A stretch of 64,000 nucleotides of DNA from Pseudomonas fluorescens. Its GTDB lineage: Bacteria > Pseudomonadota > Gammaproteobacteria > Pseudomonadales > Pseudomonadaceae. Below, piece after piece: positions 46,103 to 54,994 of this stretch (the stretch's first letter is position 1; each line of letters starts with the position of its first letter). A program made the position numbers and the translations under genes. The stretch spans positions 3,410,001-3,474,000 of the forward strand of contig NZ_CP148752.1 in the NCBI RefSeq assembly GCF_040448305.1, given 5' to 3'. The notes under the pieces are model-generated. The model was not told the DNA's origin and did not search any database. It was given only the letters and a program-made list of their open reading frames with translations.

Positions 46103-47155
46103 ATGCATTACAAAGTTTTCGGTCGTAAAACCGGCTTGCGGGTTTCCGAACTGGCGTTGGGCGCCGGTAACTTCGGTACCGGCTGGGGCCATGGCGCCGA
46201 GCGTGACGAAGCCAGGTGCATTTTTGATGGATACCTGGAAGCCGGCGGTAACTTCATCGATACCGCCAACGGCTATCAGGGCGGGCAGTCCGAGGCCATG
46301 CTCAGCGAATTCATCGCCGCAGAACGGGATCGCCTGGTCATCGCCACCAAATACACCCTCGGGACTACACCGGCGGCCGACATTTCCCACACTGGCAACA
46401 GCCGCAAGAACATGGTGCGCGCCGTCGAAGAAAGCCTTAAACGGCTGAAGACCGAGCATATCGACCTGTTCTGGGCGCACATGAGCGACGGCGTCACGCC
46501 CATGGAAGAGATCCTGCGCGGCTTCGATGATCTGGTCAGTGCCGGCAAGATTCATTACGCCGGGCTGTCGAACTTCCCCGCGTGGCGCATCGCCCGTGCC
46601 GACCTGCTGGCCGAGGTACGCGGTTTTGCGCCGATTGCTGCGATCCAGGTCGAGTACAGCCTTGCCGAACGCACCGCCGAGCGTGAACAACTGCCGATGG
46701 CCGAAGCCCTGGGCCTGGCCGCGACCTTGTGGTCGCCGCTGGGTGGCGGCTTCCTGACTGGCAAATATCGCAACAGTGAGGGCGACAATCGCGCGAACAA
46801 GCTCGGCGTGCTGATTCACGCCGAAAAAAGCGCCCGCGAAACCGCCCTGCTCGACACCTTGATCGATGTCGCCGCCGAACTGGACGCCAGCCCGACCCAC
46901 GTGGCCATCGCCTGGCTGCGGGAAAAGGCCAGGCGCTCGACCACGGCGTTGATCCCGATCCTCGGCTCCCGGACCCGGGAGCAACTGGACGCCACGTTAG
47001 GTGCGCTGAATGTGCAGTTGAGTGCTGAGCATTTGGCACGACTGGACGGTGTCAGTGACGTGGCCAAAGGCGTGCCGCACGAATCCATTTCCGGTTCGTC
47101 CGCACGGTTCAGCGGTGGTCAGATCCTCGACCTGCCAATCGTTCCAGTGGCCTGA
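46103..47155 (+). CDS. Aldo/keto reductase
   Basis: NADPH-dependent TIM-barrel oxidoreductase of 350 residues (YajO/Gpr-like group). The catalytic tetrad appears as Asp in NFIDTANGYQGGQSE with the Tyr, Lys in LVIATKYTLG, and His in IDLFWAHMSDGVTP. The cofactor region at the end includes IPILGSRTREQLDATLGAL. The natural carbonyl substrate is unknown. ATG 46103 follows GGAG. The preceding inverted repeat suggests dedicated regulation. Confidence 0.9.
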   Translation: MHYKVFGRKTGLRVSELALGAGNFGTGWGHGAERDEARCIFDGYLEAGGNFIDTANGYQGGQSEAMLSEFIAAERDRLVIATKYTLGTTPAADISHTGNSRKNMVRAVEESLKRLKTEHIDLFWAHMSDGVTPMEEILRGFDDLVSAGKIHYAGLSNFPAWRIARADLLAEVRGFAPIAAIQVEYSLAERTAEREQLPMAEALGLAATLWSPLGGGFLTGKYRNSEGDNRANKLGVLIHAEKSARETALLDTLIDVAAELDASPTHVAIAWLREKARRSTTALIPILGSRTREQLDATLGALNVQLSAEHLARLDGVSDVAKGVPHESISGSSARFSGGQILDLPIVPVA

Positions 47156-47168
47156 CACAAATCAAAAT

Positions 47169-47260
47169 TGTGGGAGCGAGCCTGCTCGCGATGAGGCCCT
47201 GCCAGTCAACAGAGATGTTGAAGGCAAGACCGCCATCGCGAGCAGGCTCGCTCCTACAGG
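47169..47260. repeat. REP doublet (inverted pair)
   Basis: TGTGGGAGCGAGCCTGCTCG at 47169 and CCATCGCGAGCAGGCTCGCT ending CCTACAGG at 47260, between convergent genes. Confidence 0.9.
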
Positions 47261-47270
47261 GTCAGGCGTA

Positions 47271-48230
47271 TTACTTATCGACCTTATGTCTGGCCGCATA
47301 CAGACACAGCATCTCCATCGCCAGCGTCGCCGCCGCCAGTGACGTGATCTCCGCGCTGTCATAGGCCGGCGCCACTTCCACCACGTCCATGCCCACCAGG
47401 TTGATCCCGCGCAGACCACCGAGAATCTCCAGCGCCTGCACCGTGCTCAAGCCGCCGCACACCGGTGTTCCGGTACCCGGAGCAAACGCCGGATCGAGGC
47501 AGTCGATGTCGAAGGTCAGGTACACCGGGTTGTCGCCGACCCGCGCGCGAATCGCTTCGACAATCGCCTCGCAGCCACGACGATGCACTTGCCGCGCGTC
47601 CAGCACTTGAAAGCCTTGATGATCGTCGTTGGTGGTGCGCAAGCCGATTTGTACCGAGCGCGACGGGTCCACCAGCCCTTCTTTGGCCGCGTGCCAGAAC
47701 ATGGTGCCATGGTCGATGCGCTTGCCCTCTTCGTCCGGCCAGGTGTCGCTGTGGGCGTCGAAGTGGATCAGCGACAGCGCCCCGTGCTTGCGGGCATGGG
47801 CCTTGAGCAGCGGATAGGTGATGAAATGGTCGCCGCCAAAGGTCAGCATTGCCGTGCCGGCGTTGAGGATGTGCTCGGCGTGGGCCTCAATCATTTCGGG
47901 CGTCGACTGCGGCGAGCCGTAATCGAAATCGCAATCGCCGTAGTCGATGACAGCCAGGTGATCGAACGGATCAAACGTCCACGGCCAGTGCCGTTCCCAG
48001 GCGATCCCGGCAGAGGCGGCACGAATGCCCCGTGGTCCGAAGCGTGCGCCGGGGCGGTTGCTGGTGGCGGTGTCGAACGGCACACCACTGACGGCCACAT
48101 CAACGCCACGCAGGTCACGACTGTAGCGCCGACGCATGAAACTGGTGATACCGGCGTAGGTACTTTCAGCGGCTGTGCCGTATAGGCTGTCACGGGTAAG
48201 GGCTTGATCGTTCTGCATCGGGACGTCCAT
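47271..48230 (-). CDS. speB: Agmatinase SpeB
   Basis: Ureohydrolase of 319 residues that splits agmatine into putrescine and urea using two Mn2+. Metal motifs: FGGDHF, HFDAHSDTW and FDIDCLDPAFAPGTGTP. The overall text, for example VPFDTATSNRPGARFGPRGIR and GMDVVEVAPAYDSAEITSLAAATLAMEML, is much closer to E. coli SpeB than to the pseudomonad guanidinobutyrase GbuA; related guanidino substrates remain possible. Start 48230 or the inner ATG at 48218. A polyamine-type binding protein gene lies 21 bases upstream in the same operon. Confidence 0.88.
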   Translation of the reverse strand: MDVPMQNDQALTRDSLYGTAAESTYAGITSFMRRRYSRDLRGVDVAVSGVPFDTATSNRPGARFGPRGIRAASAGIAWERHWPWTFDPFDHLAVIDYGDCDFDYGSPQSTPEMIEAHAEHILNAGTAMLTFGGDHFITYPLLKAHARKHGALSLIHFDAHSDTWPDEEGKRIDHGTMFWHAAKEGLVDPSRSVQIGLRTTNDDHQGFQVLDARQVHRRGCEAIVEAIRARVGDNPVYLTFDIDCLDPAFAPGTGTPVCGGLSTVQALEILGGLRGINLVGMDVVEVAPAYDSAEITSLAAATLAMEMLCLYAARHKVDK

Positions 48231-48251
48231 TTAAGGCTCCTTCTTTATGTC

Positions 48252-49343
48252 TTATTGGCGGCTACGGAAAGTGGTCCACAAGCGGGTGCGCTGGCGCATG
48301 TCCTTGAGGTTCATGCTGCGGTCGGCGTACAGCCGTTCCCGCACGTCAGCCAACGGGTAGATGTCCGGATCGGTACGCACCGCTTCATCCACCAGCGGCG
48401 TGGCGGCCTGGTTCGCCGTGGCGAAGAACAAGGTGTTGGTCAGTGCCGCCACGGACTCGGGGCGCAACATGAACTCGATAAAGGCGCGGGCAGCTTCGGG
48501 GTGCGGAGCGTCCTTGGGGATCGCCAGGTTGTCCTGCCACACGAGGGTGCCTTCCCTGGGAATCCGGTAGGCGATTTCATAGGGTTTGTCGGCCTTGCGT
48601 GCCTGGTCGGCGGCCATGCTCGCATCGCCGTTGTAGGTCAGCGCCAGGCACACGCTGCCATTGGCCAGGTCGCTGATCTGCCGCCCGGTGGCGACGTACA
48701 GCACGTTCGGCTGTAGCTGATGCAGCAACGCCTCGGCGGCTGACAGATCCTTCTTGTCCGTGCTGTAGGGATCTTTACCCAGATAATGCAGCGCCAGGCC
48801 GATCACCTCCTGGGGCGAGTCGAGAATGGCGATGCCGCAGTCTTTCAACTTGCTCGCGTACTCGGGTTTGAACAGCAGGTCCAGGCTGTTGAGCGGCACG
48901 TCCGGCAAGCGCTGCGTGACCGCCTCGACGTTAATGCCCAAACCCAGGGTGCCCCAGGTGTAAGGCACGCTGTAACGGTTGCCTGGATCGACGGCGGCGA
49001 GTTTTTCCAGCAAGTCCGGATCGAGGTTGGCGTAACCCTTGAGGCCTTCGTGGGGAATCGGTTTCAACGCCCCCGCCGCAAGACCCCGGGCCAGCACGCT
49101 GGAGGACGGCACCACCACGTCATAACCGCTGCCGCCGGTGAGCAACTTGGTCTCCAGTACTTCCGAAGAGTCGAAGGTGTCGTAGCGCACATGGATGCCG
49201 GTTTCCTGCTCGAACCGCTGCAGGGTTTCGGGTGCCACGTAATCGGCCCAACTGTACAGATTGACCACCTTGTCTTCGGCTTGGGCCGAGGCGGCCATGG
49301 CAAGGAACAGCGCGGGTAAACACAGCTTGAACATGGGAGCCAT
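48252..49343 (-). CDS. Polyamine-type ABC transporter substrate-binding protein
   Basis: Periplasmic binding protein of 363 residues, PotF/SpuD family: signal peptide (MFKLCLPALFLAMAASAQA) then VVNLYSWADYVAPETLQRFEQETGI, the hallmark opening of putrescine/spermidine receptors, with GYDVVVPSS and YTWGTLGLGIN. No permease or ATPase genes are adjacent, so it must work with a transporter encoded elsewhere or act as a sensor. Linked to speB, suggesting capture of agmatine or a related guanidino compound. Start ATG 49343. Confidence 0.87.
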   Translation of the reverse strand: MAPMFKLCLPALFLAMAASAQAEDKVVNLYSWADYVAPETLQRFEQETGIHVRYDTFDSSEVLETKLLTGGSGYDVVVPSSSVLARGLAAGALKPIPHEGLKGYANLDPDLLEKLAAVDPGNRYSVPYTWGTLGLGINVEAVTQRLPDVPLNSLDLLFKPEYASKLKDCGIAILDSPQEVIGLALHYLGKDPYSTDKKDLSAAEALLHQLQPNVLYVATGRQISDLANGSVCLALTYNGDASMAADQARKADKPYEIAYRIPREGTLVWQDNLAIPKDAPHPEAARAFIEFMLRPESVAALTNTLFFATANQAATPLVDEAVRTDPDIYPLADVRERLYADRSMNLKDMRQRTRLWTTFRSRQ

Positions 49344-49404
49344 GACGAACACCTGACCAGAGGAAGTGGATGCAGGATGCGTCGTCGGATACATTGGTAA
49401 AATA

Positions 49405-49422
49405 TCAAGTTAATTAACCTGA
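49405..49422. promoter_or_regulatory. Near-perfect 18-bp palindrome between the binding-protein gene and its divergent LysR gene
   Basis: TCAAGTTAATTAACCTGA is symmetrical at 16 of 18 positions and centred 31 bases before the regulator start. It fits a LysR T-N11-A type operator shared by the two divergent promoters. Confidence 0.45.
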
Positions 49423-49444
49423 CTTTATGACGGAGTAATGTTTG

Positions 49445-50338
49445 ATGCTCGGCCAACTCCACGATCTGGATCTGCAATTGTTGCGTCTGTTTGTCAGCGT
49501 GGTGGAGTGCGGCGGCTTCAGCGCCGCCCAGGGCGAGTTGGGGTTGAGCCAGTCGAGCATCAGCCAGCAAATGGCCAAACTGGAAACGCGCCTTGGCTAT
49601 CGGCTATGCAGTCGTGGCAAGGGCGGGTTCCGGATCACACCCAAGGGCGAACAACTGCTCAGCGCCACCCGTGGATTGTTCCAGTCCATCGAAGCCTTCC
49701 GTCATCAATCCAACGGCGTGGCAGGGCGCTTGATCGGCGAAGTGCGCCTGGGTCTGTCCGAAGCCCTGGATCAATCGGTGCTGCAACGGGTGGCCGAGGC
49801 GATCCGACGCTTCCGTGAACGGGACGAGTCAGTGCGCATCGAACTGATCAGTGCCATGCCCGGTGAAATGGAGCGCCTGCTACTGCAACAGCGGCTGGAC
49901 CTGGCCATCGGCTATTTCTCGCAAGTGCAAAGCGCGTTTGACTACCGCCAATTGTTCATTGAAACCCAGCATCTGTATTGCGCCCCCGGCCATCCGCTGT
50001 TCACCAACCCGAACCCGGACGATCAGGATCTGCAAGCCTGCGACCGGGTCGACCACCCCTATCGCTTCCTGCGCAGTGACGAACCCTTCCAGGGCAAGTT
50101 GTGTTCGGCACGCTCCGAACAAGTCGAAGGCACCCTCGCCTTCATCCTTTCCGGCAGGCATGTCGGTTACTTGCCCAGCCACTTCGCTCGTGGCTGGGAA
50201 GACAAGGGTTTGCTCAGGGCCGTGCGCCGAGGCGACATGAGTTTCGATGTCGAGTTTCATCTGGCCCGGCACCGGGCACAGGTGGCCGGCGAGGCGCAGA
50301 AGGCGTTCGAAGAGGATCTGCTCGCGGCGTTTGCCTGA
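49445..50338 (+). CDS. LysR-family regulator of the agmatine/polyamine locus (putative)
   Basis: LysR regulator of 297 residues: winged helix in LQLLRLFVSVVECGGFSAAQGELGLSQSSISQQMAKLETRLG and an effector domain from about residue 92. Divergent from the binding protein-speB pair, with a near-palindrome between them, so it probably controls them in response to a polyamine or guanidino compound. ATG 49445 is preferred over TTG 49442, with GGAG upstream. Confidence 0.87.
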   Translation: MLGQLHDLDLQLLRLFVSVVECGGFSAAQGELGLSQSSISQQMAKLETRLGYRLCSRGKGGFRITPKGEQLLSATRGLFQSIEAFRHQSNGVAGRLIGEVRLGLSEALDQSVLQRVAEAIRRFRERDESVRIELISAMPGEMERLLLQQRLDLAIGYFSQVQSAFDYRQLFIETQHLYCAPGHPLFTNPNPDDQDLQACDRVDHPYRFLRSDEPFQGKLCSARSEQVEGTLAFILSGRHVGYLPSHFARGWEDKGLLRAVRRGDMSFDVEFHLARHRAQVAGEAQKAFEEDLLAAFA

Positions 50339-50379
50339 ATTCGCCTTGGTCTACGCTGTAACAATACCGGACACCGACA

Positions 50380-50444
50380 TGCAAAATTGCACAGATAACC
50401 TGCACTTATTCGGGTTGTACAAGGCAAATTTGCACTGATACGAT
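50380..50444 (+). promoter_or_regulatory. Promoter with two AT-core palindromes upstream of the hydroxyisobutyryl-CoA hydrolase gene
   Basis: TTGTAC (50415-50420), 18 bases, TACGAT (50439-50444) is a plausible promoter. GCAAATTTGC (50424-50433), a perfect palindrome, lies inside its spacer, and TGCAAAATTGCA (50380-50391) lies 44 bases upstream. The arrangement suggests repression by a dimer, perhaps with looping. Confidence 0.45.
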
Positions 50445-50501
50445 CCTTCATCGCTCGCGCGCGAGCATCTCGATAAAGACAATAAAAGCAGGGAGTTAGT
50501 G

Positions 50502-51608
50502 ATGACTGCTCAGGTTTCATCGAAGGGGGCGCAGTTCATGGATGCCCTGCAAAACGAAGTGCTGGCCGAGGTTCGCAACCACATTGGTCACCTGACCCTC
50601 AACCGCCCCGCCGGCCTCAATGCCCTCACCCTGGACATGGTGCGCAACCTGCACCGCCAGCTCGACGCCTGGGCCCAGGATCCGCAAGTCCATGCCGTGG
50701 TCTTGCGTGGTGCCGGGGAAAAAGCCTTCTGTGCCGGTGGTGACATTCGCTCGCTGCATGACAGCTTCAAAAGCGGCGACACCCTGCATGAAGATTTCTT
50801 CGTCGAGGAGTACGCCCTCGACCTCGCGATCCACCACTACCGCAAACCGGTGCTGGCCCTGATGGACGGTTTTGTCCTCGGTGGCGGCATGGGCCTGGTG
50901 CAAGGCGCGGACTTGCGCGTGGTCACCGAGAAAAGCCGCCTGGCCATGCCGGAAGTCGGCATCGGCTACTTCCCGGACGTCGGCGGCAGTTACTTCCTGC
51001 CGCGCATCCCCGGTGAACTGGGGATTTACCTCGGCGTCAGCGGCGTTCAGATTCGTGCCGCCGATGCGCTGTATTGCGGCCTGGCCGACTGGTACATCGA
51101 AAGCGCCAAGCTGGGCACGCTGGACGAAAAACTCGACCAGCTCGAATGGCACGACACGCCACTCAAGGACCTGCAAGGCCTGCTGGCAACACTCGCCAGG
51201 CAGCATCTGCCTGATGCGCCACTGGCGACCTTGCGCCCGGCCATCGACCACTTCTTCGCCCAACCCGATGTGCCGAGTATTGTGAAGCAACTGCGTCAGG
51301 TAGCGGTTGCCGACAGCCATGAGTGGGCCGTCACCACCGCCGACCTGCTGGAAACCCGCTCGCCGCTGGCCATGGCCGTGACCCTGGAAATGCTCCGTCG
51401 CGGACGCGAGCTGCCGCTTGAACAATGTTTCGCCCTTGAGCTGCACCTGGACCGCCAGTGGTTCGAGCGCGGCGACCTGATCGAAGGCGTGCGCGCCTTG
51501 CTGATCGACAAAGACAAGACACCGCGCTGGAACCCGCCCACCCTCGAGGCGCTGGACGCCGAACACGTGGCGAGCTTCTTCAGCGAGTTTGACCAGAGCG
51601 AGAACTGA
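50502..51608 (+). CDS. 3-hydroxyisobutyryl-CoA hydrolase / enoyl-CoA hydratase-isomerase family
   Basis: Crotonase-fold protein of 368 residues, longer than ordinary enoyl-CoA hydratases and matching 3-hydroxyisobutyryl-CoA hydrolases of valine breakdown. Oxyanion-hole segments: GEKAFCAGGDIRSLH and DGFVLGGGMGLVQGAD; family text MPEVGIGYFPDVGGSYFLPRIPGELG carries the catalytic Glu. It releases 3-hydroxyisobutyrate from its CoA ester. ATG 50502 (after GGGAG) is preferred over GTG 50499. The next gene, an acyl-CoA dehydrogenase, follows after 3 bases. Confidence 0.88.
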   Translation: MTAQVSSKGAQFMDALQNEVLAEVRNHIGHLTLNRPAGLNALTLDMVRNLHRQLDAWAQDPQVHAVVLRGAGEKAFCAGGDIRSLHDSFKSGDTLHEDFFVEEYALDLAIHHYRKPVLALMDGFVLGGGMGLVQGADLRVVTEKSRLAMPEVGIGYFPDVGGSYFLPRIPGELGIYLGVSGVQIRAADALYCGLADWYIESAKLGTLDEKLDQLEWHDTPLKDLQGLLATLARQHLPDAPLATLRPAIDHFFAQPDVPSIVKQLRQVAVADSHEWAVTTADLLETRSPLAMAVTLEMLRRGRELPLEQCFALELHLDRQWFERGDLIEGVRALLIDKDKTPRWNPPTLEALDAEHVASFFSEFDQSEN

Positions 51609-51611
51609 GCC

Positions 51612-52763
51612 ATGCACGATATCGAATTGAGCGAAGAGCAAGTCATGATCCGCGACATGGCCCGGGATTTTGCCCGCGGCGAAATCGCGCCCCATGCCCA
51701 GGCCTGGGAAAAGGCCGGCTGGATCGATGACGGTCTGGTGGCGAAGATGGGCGAACTGGGCCTGCTGGGCATGGTGGTCCCCGAGGAATGGGGCGGCACC
51801 TATGTCGATTACGTGGCCTACGCCCTGGCGGTAGAAGAAATTTCCGCCGGCGACGGTGCTACCGGCGCCTTCATGAGTATCCACAACTCCGTGGGCTGCG
51901 GGCCGGTGCTCAACTACGGCAGTGAAGAACAGAAACAGACCTGGCTGGCGGATCTGGCCAGTGGAAAGGTCATCGGCTGCTTCTGCCTGACCGAACCCCA
52001 GGCCGGTTCCGAGGCGCACAACCTGCGCACCCGCGCCGAACTGCGCGACGGCCAGTGGGTGATCAACGGCGCCAAACAGTTCGTCAGCAATGGCAAGCGC
52101 GCCAAGCTGGCGATTGTGTTTGCCGTGACCGATCCGGACCTGGGCAAACGTGGCATCTCGGCGTTCCTGGTGCCGACCGACACTGCCGGTTTTATCGTCG
52201 ACCGCACCGAACACAAGATGGGCATCCGCGCTTCCGACACCTGCGCGGTGACCCTGAACAACTGCACCATCCCCGAAGCCAATCTGCTCGGCGAGCGCGG
52301 AAAAGGCCTGGCCATCGCCCTGTCCAACCTTGAAGGCGGCCGCATCGGCATCGCCGCCCAGGCACTGGGCATCGCCCGCGCGGCGTTCGAAGCGGCGCTG
52401 GCCTACTCCCGTGATCGTGTGCAGTTCGGCAAAACGATCAATGAACACCAGAGCATCGCCAACCTGCTGGCCGACATGCACATGCAATTGAACGCCGCGC
52501 GGTTGTTGATCCTGCACGCAGCACGCCTGCGCACGGCCGGCAAACCCTGCCTGTCGGAGGCGTCACAAGCCAAGCTGTTTGCGTCGGAAATGGCGGAAAA
52601 GGTCTGCTCGTCCGCCATTCAGATTCATGGCGGCTATGGGTATCTGGAAGATTATCCGGTGGAGAAGTACTACCGGGATGCGCGGATCACGCAGATCTAC
52701 GAAGGGTCGAGCGAGATTCAGCGGATGGTGATTGCCCGCGAACTGAAGAACTACCTGGTGTGA
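51612..52763 (+). CDS. Acyl-CoA dehydrogenase (isobutyryl-CoA type, putative)
   Basis: FAD flavoprotein of 383 residues with the ACAD motifs CFCLTEPQAGSEAHNLRT, FVSNGKRAKLAIVFAVTD, RIGIAAQALGIARAAFEAAL, and the C-terminal IYEGSSEIQRMVIARELK. Paired with the hydroxyisobutyryl-CoA hydrolase, it most likely oxidises isobutyryl-CoA to methacrylyl-CoA in valine catabolism. A hydratase for the middle step is not in this short operon and may be the enoyl-CoA hydratase encoded opposite. ATG 51612, 3 bases after the previous stop. Confidence 0.85.
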   Translation: MHDIELSEEQVMIRDMARDFARGEIAPHAQAWEKAGWIDDGLVAKMGELGLLGMVVPEEWGGTYVDYVAYALAVEEISAGDGATGAFMSIHNSVGCGPVLNYGSEEQKQTWLADLASGKVIGCFCLTEPQAGSEAHNLRTRAELRDGQWVINGAKQFVSNGKRAKLAIVFAVTDPDLGKRGISAFLVPTDTAGFIVDRTEHKMGIRASDTCAVTLNNCTIPEANLLGERGKGLAIALSNLEGGRIGIAAQALGIARAAFEAALAYSRDRVQFGKTINEHQSIANLLADMHMQLNAARLLILHAARLRTAGKPCLSEASQAKLFASEMAEKVCSSAIQIHGGYGYLEDYPVEKYYRDARITQIYEGSSEIQRMVIARELKNYLV

Positions 52764-52767
52764 AGCC

Positions 52768-52925
52768 CTGTAGGAGCGAGCTCGCTCGCGATGGAGGTCA
52801 ACGATGACGCAGGGCACCTGAATCAACCCGGTGCCCTCAGGTTTTTCGCGAGCAGGCTCGCTCCTACAAGGGATCTCATAAACGCTGAGGTCCAATGTGG
52901 GAGCGAGCCTGCTCGCGATGAGGCC
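52768..52925. repeat. Cluster of three REP units
   Basis: Units at 52768 (CTGTAGGAGCGAGCTCGCTC), 52844 (TTCGCGAGCAGGCTCGCTCC, reverse) and 52896 (TGTGGGAGCGAGCCTGCTCG), between convergent operons. Three units in alternating orientation, unlike the usual doublet. Confidence 0.88.
52811..52845. terminator. Terminator within the REP cluster between convergent acyl-CoA operons
   Basis: GGGCACC, 12-base loop, GGTGCCC then TCAGGTTTTT; an alternative ACCTGA/TCAGGT pairing overlaps it. A five-T run follows. It probably ends the valine-module transcript. Confidence 0.6.
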
Positions 52926-52940
52926 CGCAAGACCGCTACT

Positions 52941-53714
52941 TTACTTACCTTGGAATTCAGCCTCACGCTTGGCAATAAACGCCGCCATCCCTTCCTTCTG
53001 ATCCTGCGTCGCAAACGCCGCATGAAACACCCGGCGCTCAAAGCGCACGCCTTCAGCCAGGCTCACTTCAAAGGCACGGTTGACGCTTTCCTTGACCATC
53101 ATCGCAATCGGCAGCGACTTCTTGGCGATCAACGCCGCGACTTTCAGCGCTTCATCCAGCAGCTCATCGCTCGGTACGATACGCGCCACGATGCCGCAAC
53201 GCTCCGCTTCCACGGCATCGATCAAGCGGCCGCTCAGGCACATTTCCATGGCCTTGGCCTTGCCCACCGCGCGGGTCAGGCGCTGGGTGCCGCCCATGCC
53301 CGGCAGCACGCCGAGGTTGATTTCCGGCTGACCGAATCGGGCGTTGTCGCCGGCCAGGATGAAGTCGCACATCAACGCCAGCTCACAGCCGCCACCCAAA
53401 GCAAAACCGTTGACCGCCGCGATGATCGGTTTGCGACGGTTGGCCACGCGATCGCTGTCGCTGAACAGGTCGTCGATGTAGATCTGCGGATAGGTCAGCT
53501 CGGCCATTTCCTTGATGTCGGCACCGGCGGCGAAGGCTTTTTTCGAACCGGTCAGGACGATGCAGCCGATGTTCGAGTCAGCCTCGAAGCCATCAAGGGC
53601 CTGGTTCAGTTCGCTGACGATCTGCGCGTTCAACGCATTCAGCGCTTGTGGACGGTTGAGGGTGATCAGGCCTACGCGGCCGTGGGTTTCCAGCAAAATC
53701 GTTTCGTAGTTCAC
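52941..53714 (-). CDS. Enoyl-CoA hydratase
   Basis: Crotonase of 257 residues: LITLNRPQALNALNAQIVSEL, oxyanion-hole loop SKKAFAAGADIKEMA and GGGCELALMCDFILA, then FGQPEINLGVLPGMGGTQRLTR holding the catalytic Glu residues. It hydrates 2-enoyl-CoA such as tiglyl-CoA in isoleucine or short-chain acid breakdown. The start is GTG at 53714 with AAGGAG ideally placed. Last gene of the five-gene operon, 13 bases after the acyl-CoA dehydrogenase. Confidence 0.9.
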   Translation of the reverse strand: MNYETILLETHGRVGLITLNRPQALNALNAQIVSELNQALDGFEADSNIGCIVLTGSKKAFAAGADIKEMAELTYPQIYIDDLFSDSDRVANRRKPIIAAVNGFALGGGCELALMCDFILAGDNARFGQPEINLGVLPGMGGTQRLTRAVGKAKAMEMCLSGRLIDAVEAERCGIVARIVPSDELLDEALKVAALIAKKSLPIAMMVKESVNRAFEVSLAEGVRFERRVFHAAFATQDQKEGMAAFIAKREAEFQGK

Positions 53715-53727
53715 AAGGGACTCCTTC

Positions 53728-54855
53728 TTATAAGTTGCGCGAAATGACCATGCGCTGAATATCGCTGGTGCCTTCGTAGATCTGGCAGACCCGCACATCG
53801 CGGTAGATCCGTTCCAGCGGAAAGTCGTTGAGGTAACCGTAGCCGCCAAGGGTTTGCAGCGCCGAGGAGCATACCTTCTCGGCCATTTCCGAGGCGAACA
53901 GTTTGGCCATCGACGCTTCGACCAGCGCTGGCTTGCCGCTGTCGCGCAGGGCGGCGGCGTAGTGCACCATTTGCCGCGCCACAGCGATCTGGGTCGCCAT
54001 GTCCGCCAGGCGGAAGGCCACGGCCTGGTGCTCGATGATCGGCTTGCCGAAGCTCTCGCGCTCACGGGCGTAATCGCGAGCAGCTTCGAAGGCGGCGCGG
54101 GCCATGCCCACCGATTGCGAAGCGATGCCGACGCGGCCGCCTTCAAGGTTGGCCAGGGCAATCCTGTAGCCTTCGCCCTCCTCGCCCAAACGGTTGGCCA
54201 GCGGCACCTTCACATCTTCGAAGAGAATCTGGCAGGTGTCGGACGCATGCTGGCCGAGCTTGTCTTCGACCCGCGCAACGGTATAGCCCGGCGAATCGGT
54301 CGGCACGATAAAGGCGCTGATGCCGCGTTTGCCCGCGCTCGGATCGGTCACTGCAAATACGATCACCACCCCGGCATTCTGCCCTGAGGTGATGAACTGC
54401 TTGCAGCCGTTGAGCACGTAATGATCGCCTTCCAGGCGCGCACGGGTTTTCAGGCCACTGGCGTCGGAACCGGCCTGGGGCTCGGTCAGGGCGAAAGCGC
54501 CGAGCATCGCACCGCTGGCCAGTGGTTTGAGGAAGCGTTCTTTCTGCTCATCCGTGCCGTAGTTGAGGATCGGCACGCAGCCCACGGAGTTGTGCACGCT
54601 CATGATGGTCGAGCAGGCGCCATCGCCGGCGGCGATTTCTTCCAGCGCCATGGCATAGGCCAGATAACCGGTATCGCATCCGCCCCACTGCTCCGGCACC
54701 AGCATGCCGAAGAAGCCCAGCCCGGCCATCTCGCCGATGGCTTCCTTGGGGAAGCGGTGCTCACGGTCCCACTCGGCGGCGAACGGTTTCAGCCGTTCCT
54801 GGGCAAAGTCCCGGGCCATGTCGCGGATTTGTTGTTGGTCGTCATTGGGGATCAT
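53728..54855 (-). CDS. Acyl-CoA dehydrogenase (short/branched-chain type)
   Basis: Flavoprotein of 375 residues: GAFALTEPQAGSDASGLKT, FITSGQNAGVVIVFAVTD, GGRVGIASQSVGMARAAFEAA and the C-terminal IYEGTSDIQRMVISR with the catalytic Glu. By operon context it would act on 2-methylbutyryl-CoA or butyryl-CoA, like the P. putida gene in the same five-gene arrangement. A REP pair separates it from the thiolase upstream. Confidence 0.88.
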   Translation of the reverse strand: MIPNDDQQQIRDMARDFAQERLKPFAAEWDREHRFPKEAIGEMAGLGFFGMLVPEQWGGCDTGYLAYAMALEEIAAGDGACSTIMSVHNSVGCVPILNYGTDEQKERFLKPLASGAMLGAFALTEPQAGSDASGLKTRARLEGDHYVLNGCKQFITSGQNAGVVIVFAVTDPSAGKRGISAFIVPTDSPGYTVARVEDKLGQHASDTCQILFEDVKVPLANRLGEEGEGYRIALANLEGGRVGIASQSVGMARAAFEAARDYARERESFGKPIIEHQAVAFRLADMATQIAVARQMVHYAAALRDSGKPALVEASMAKLFASEMAEKVCSSALQTLGGYGYLNDFPLERIYRDVRVCQIYEGTSDIQRMVISRNL

Positions 54856-54889
54856 GGTGAATCCTTAAAATCGGGGTACGCCACAGAAC

Positions 54890-54982
54890 TCTGTAGGAGC
54901 CAGCCTGCTGGCGATGGCATCGTGTCAGTCAATATCTACTTTTATGACACACCGTCATCGCCAGCAGGCTGGCTCCCACAGG
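54890..54982. repeat. REP doublet, stem variant GCCAGC/GCTGGC
   Basis: TCTGTAGGAGCCAGCCTGCT and CATCGCCAGCAGGCTGGCTC. Relative to the main family (GCGAGC...GCTCGC) one base in each stem half is changed in both copies (G to C with C to G), so pairing is kept. It lies inside the acyl-CoA operon between dehydrogenase and thiolase genes. Confidence 0.88.
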
Positions 54983-54994
54983 GGCGGGGTTGGC

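Noticed and set aside
50517..52517. A 666-codon open frame on the minus strand opposite the hydroxyisobutyryl-CoA hydrolase and acyl-CoA dehydrogenase genes
   Set aside because: It is a mirror of two clear enzyme genes in GC-rich DNA; its text is rich in His, Gln, Gly and Val repeats typical of antisense frames and has no recognisable domain.
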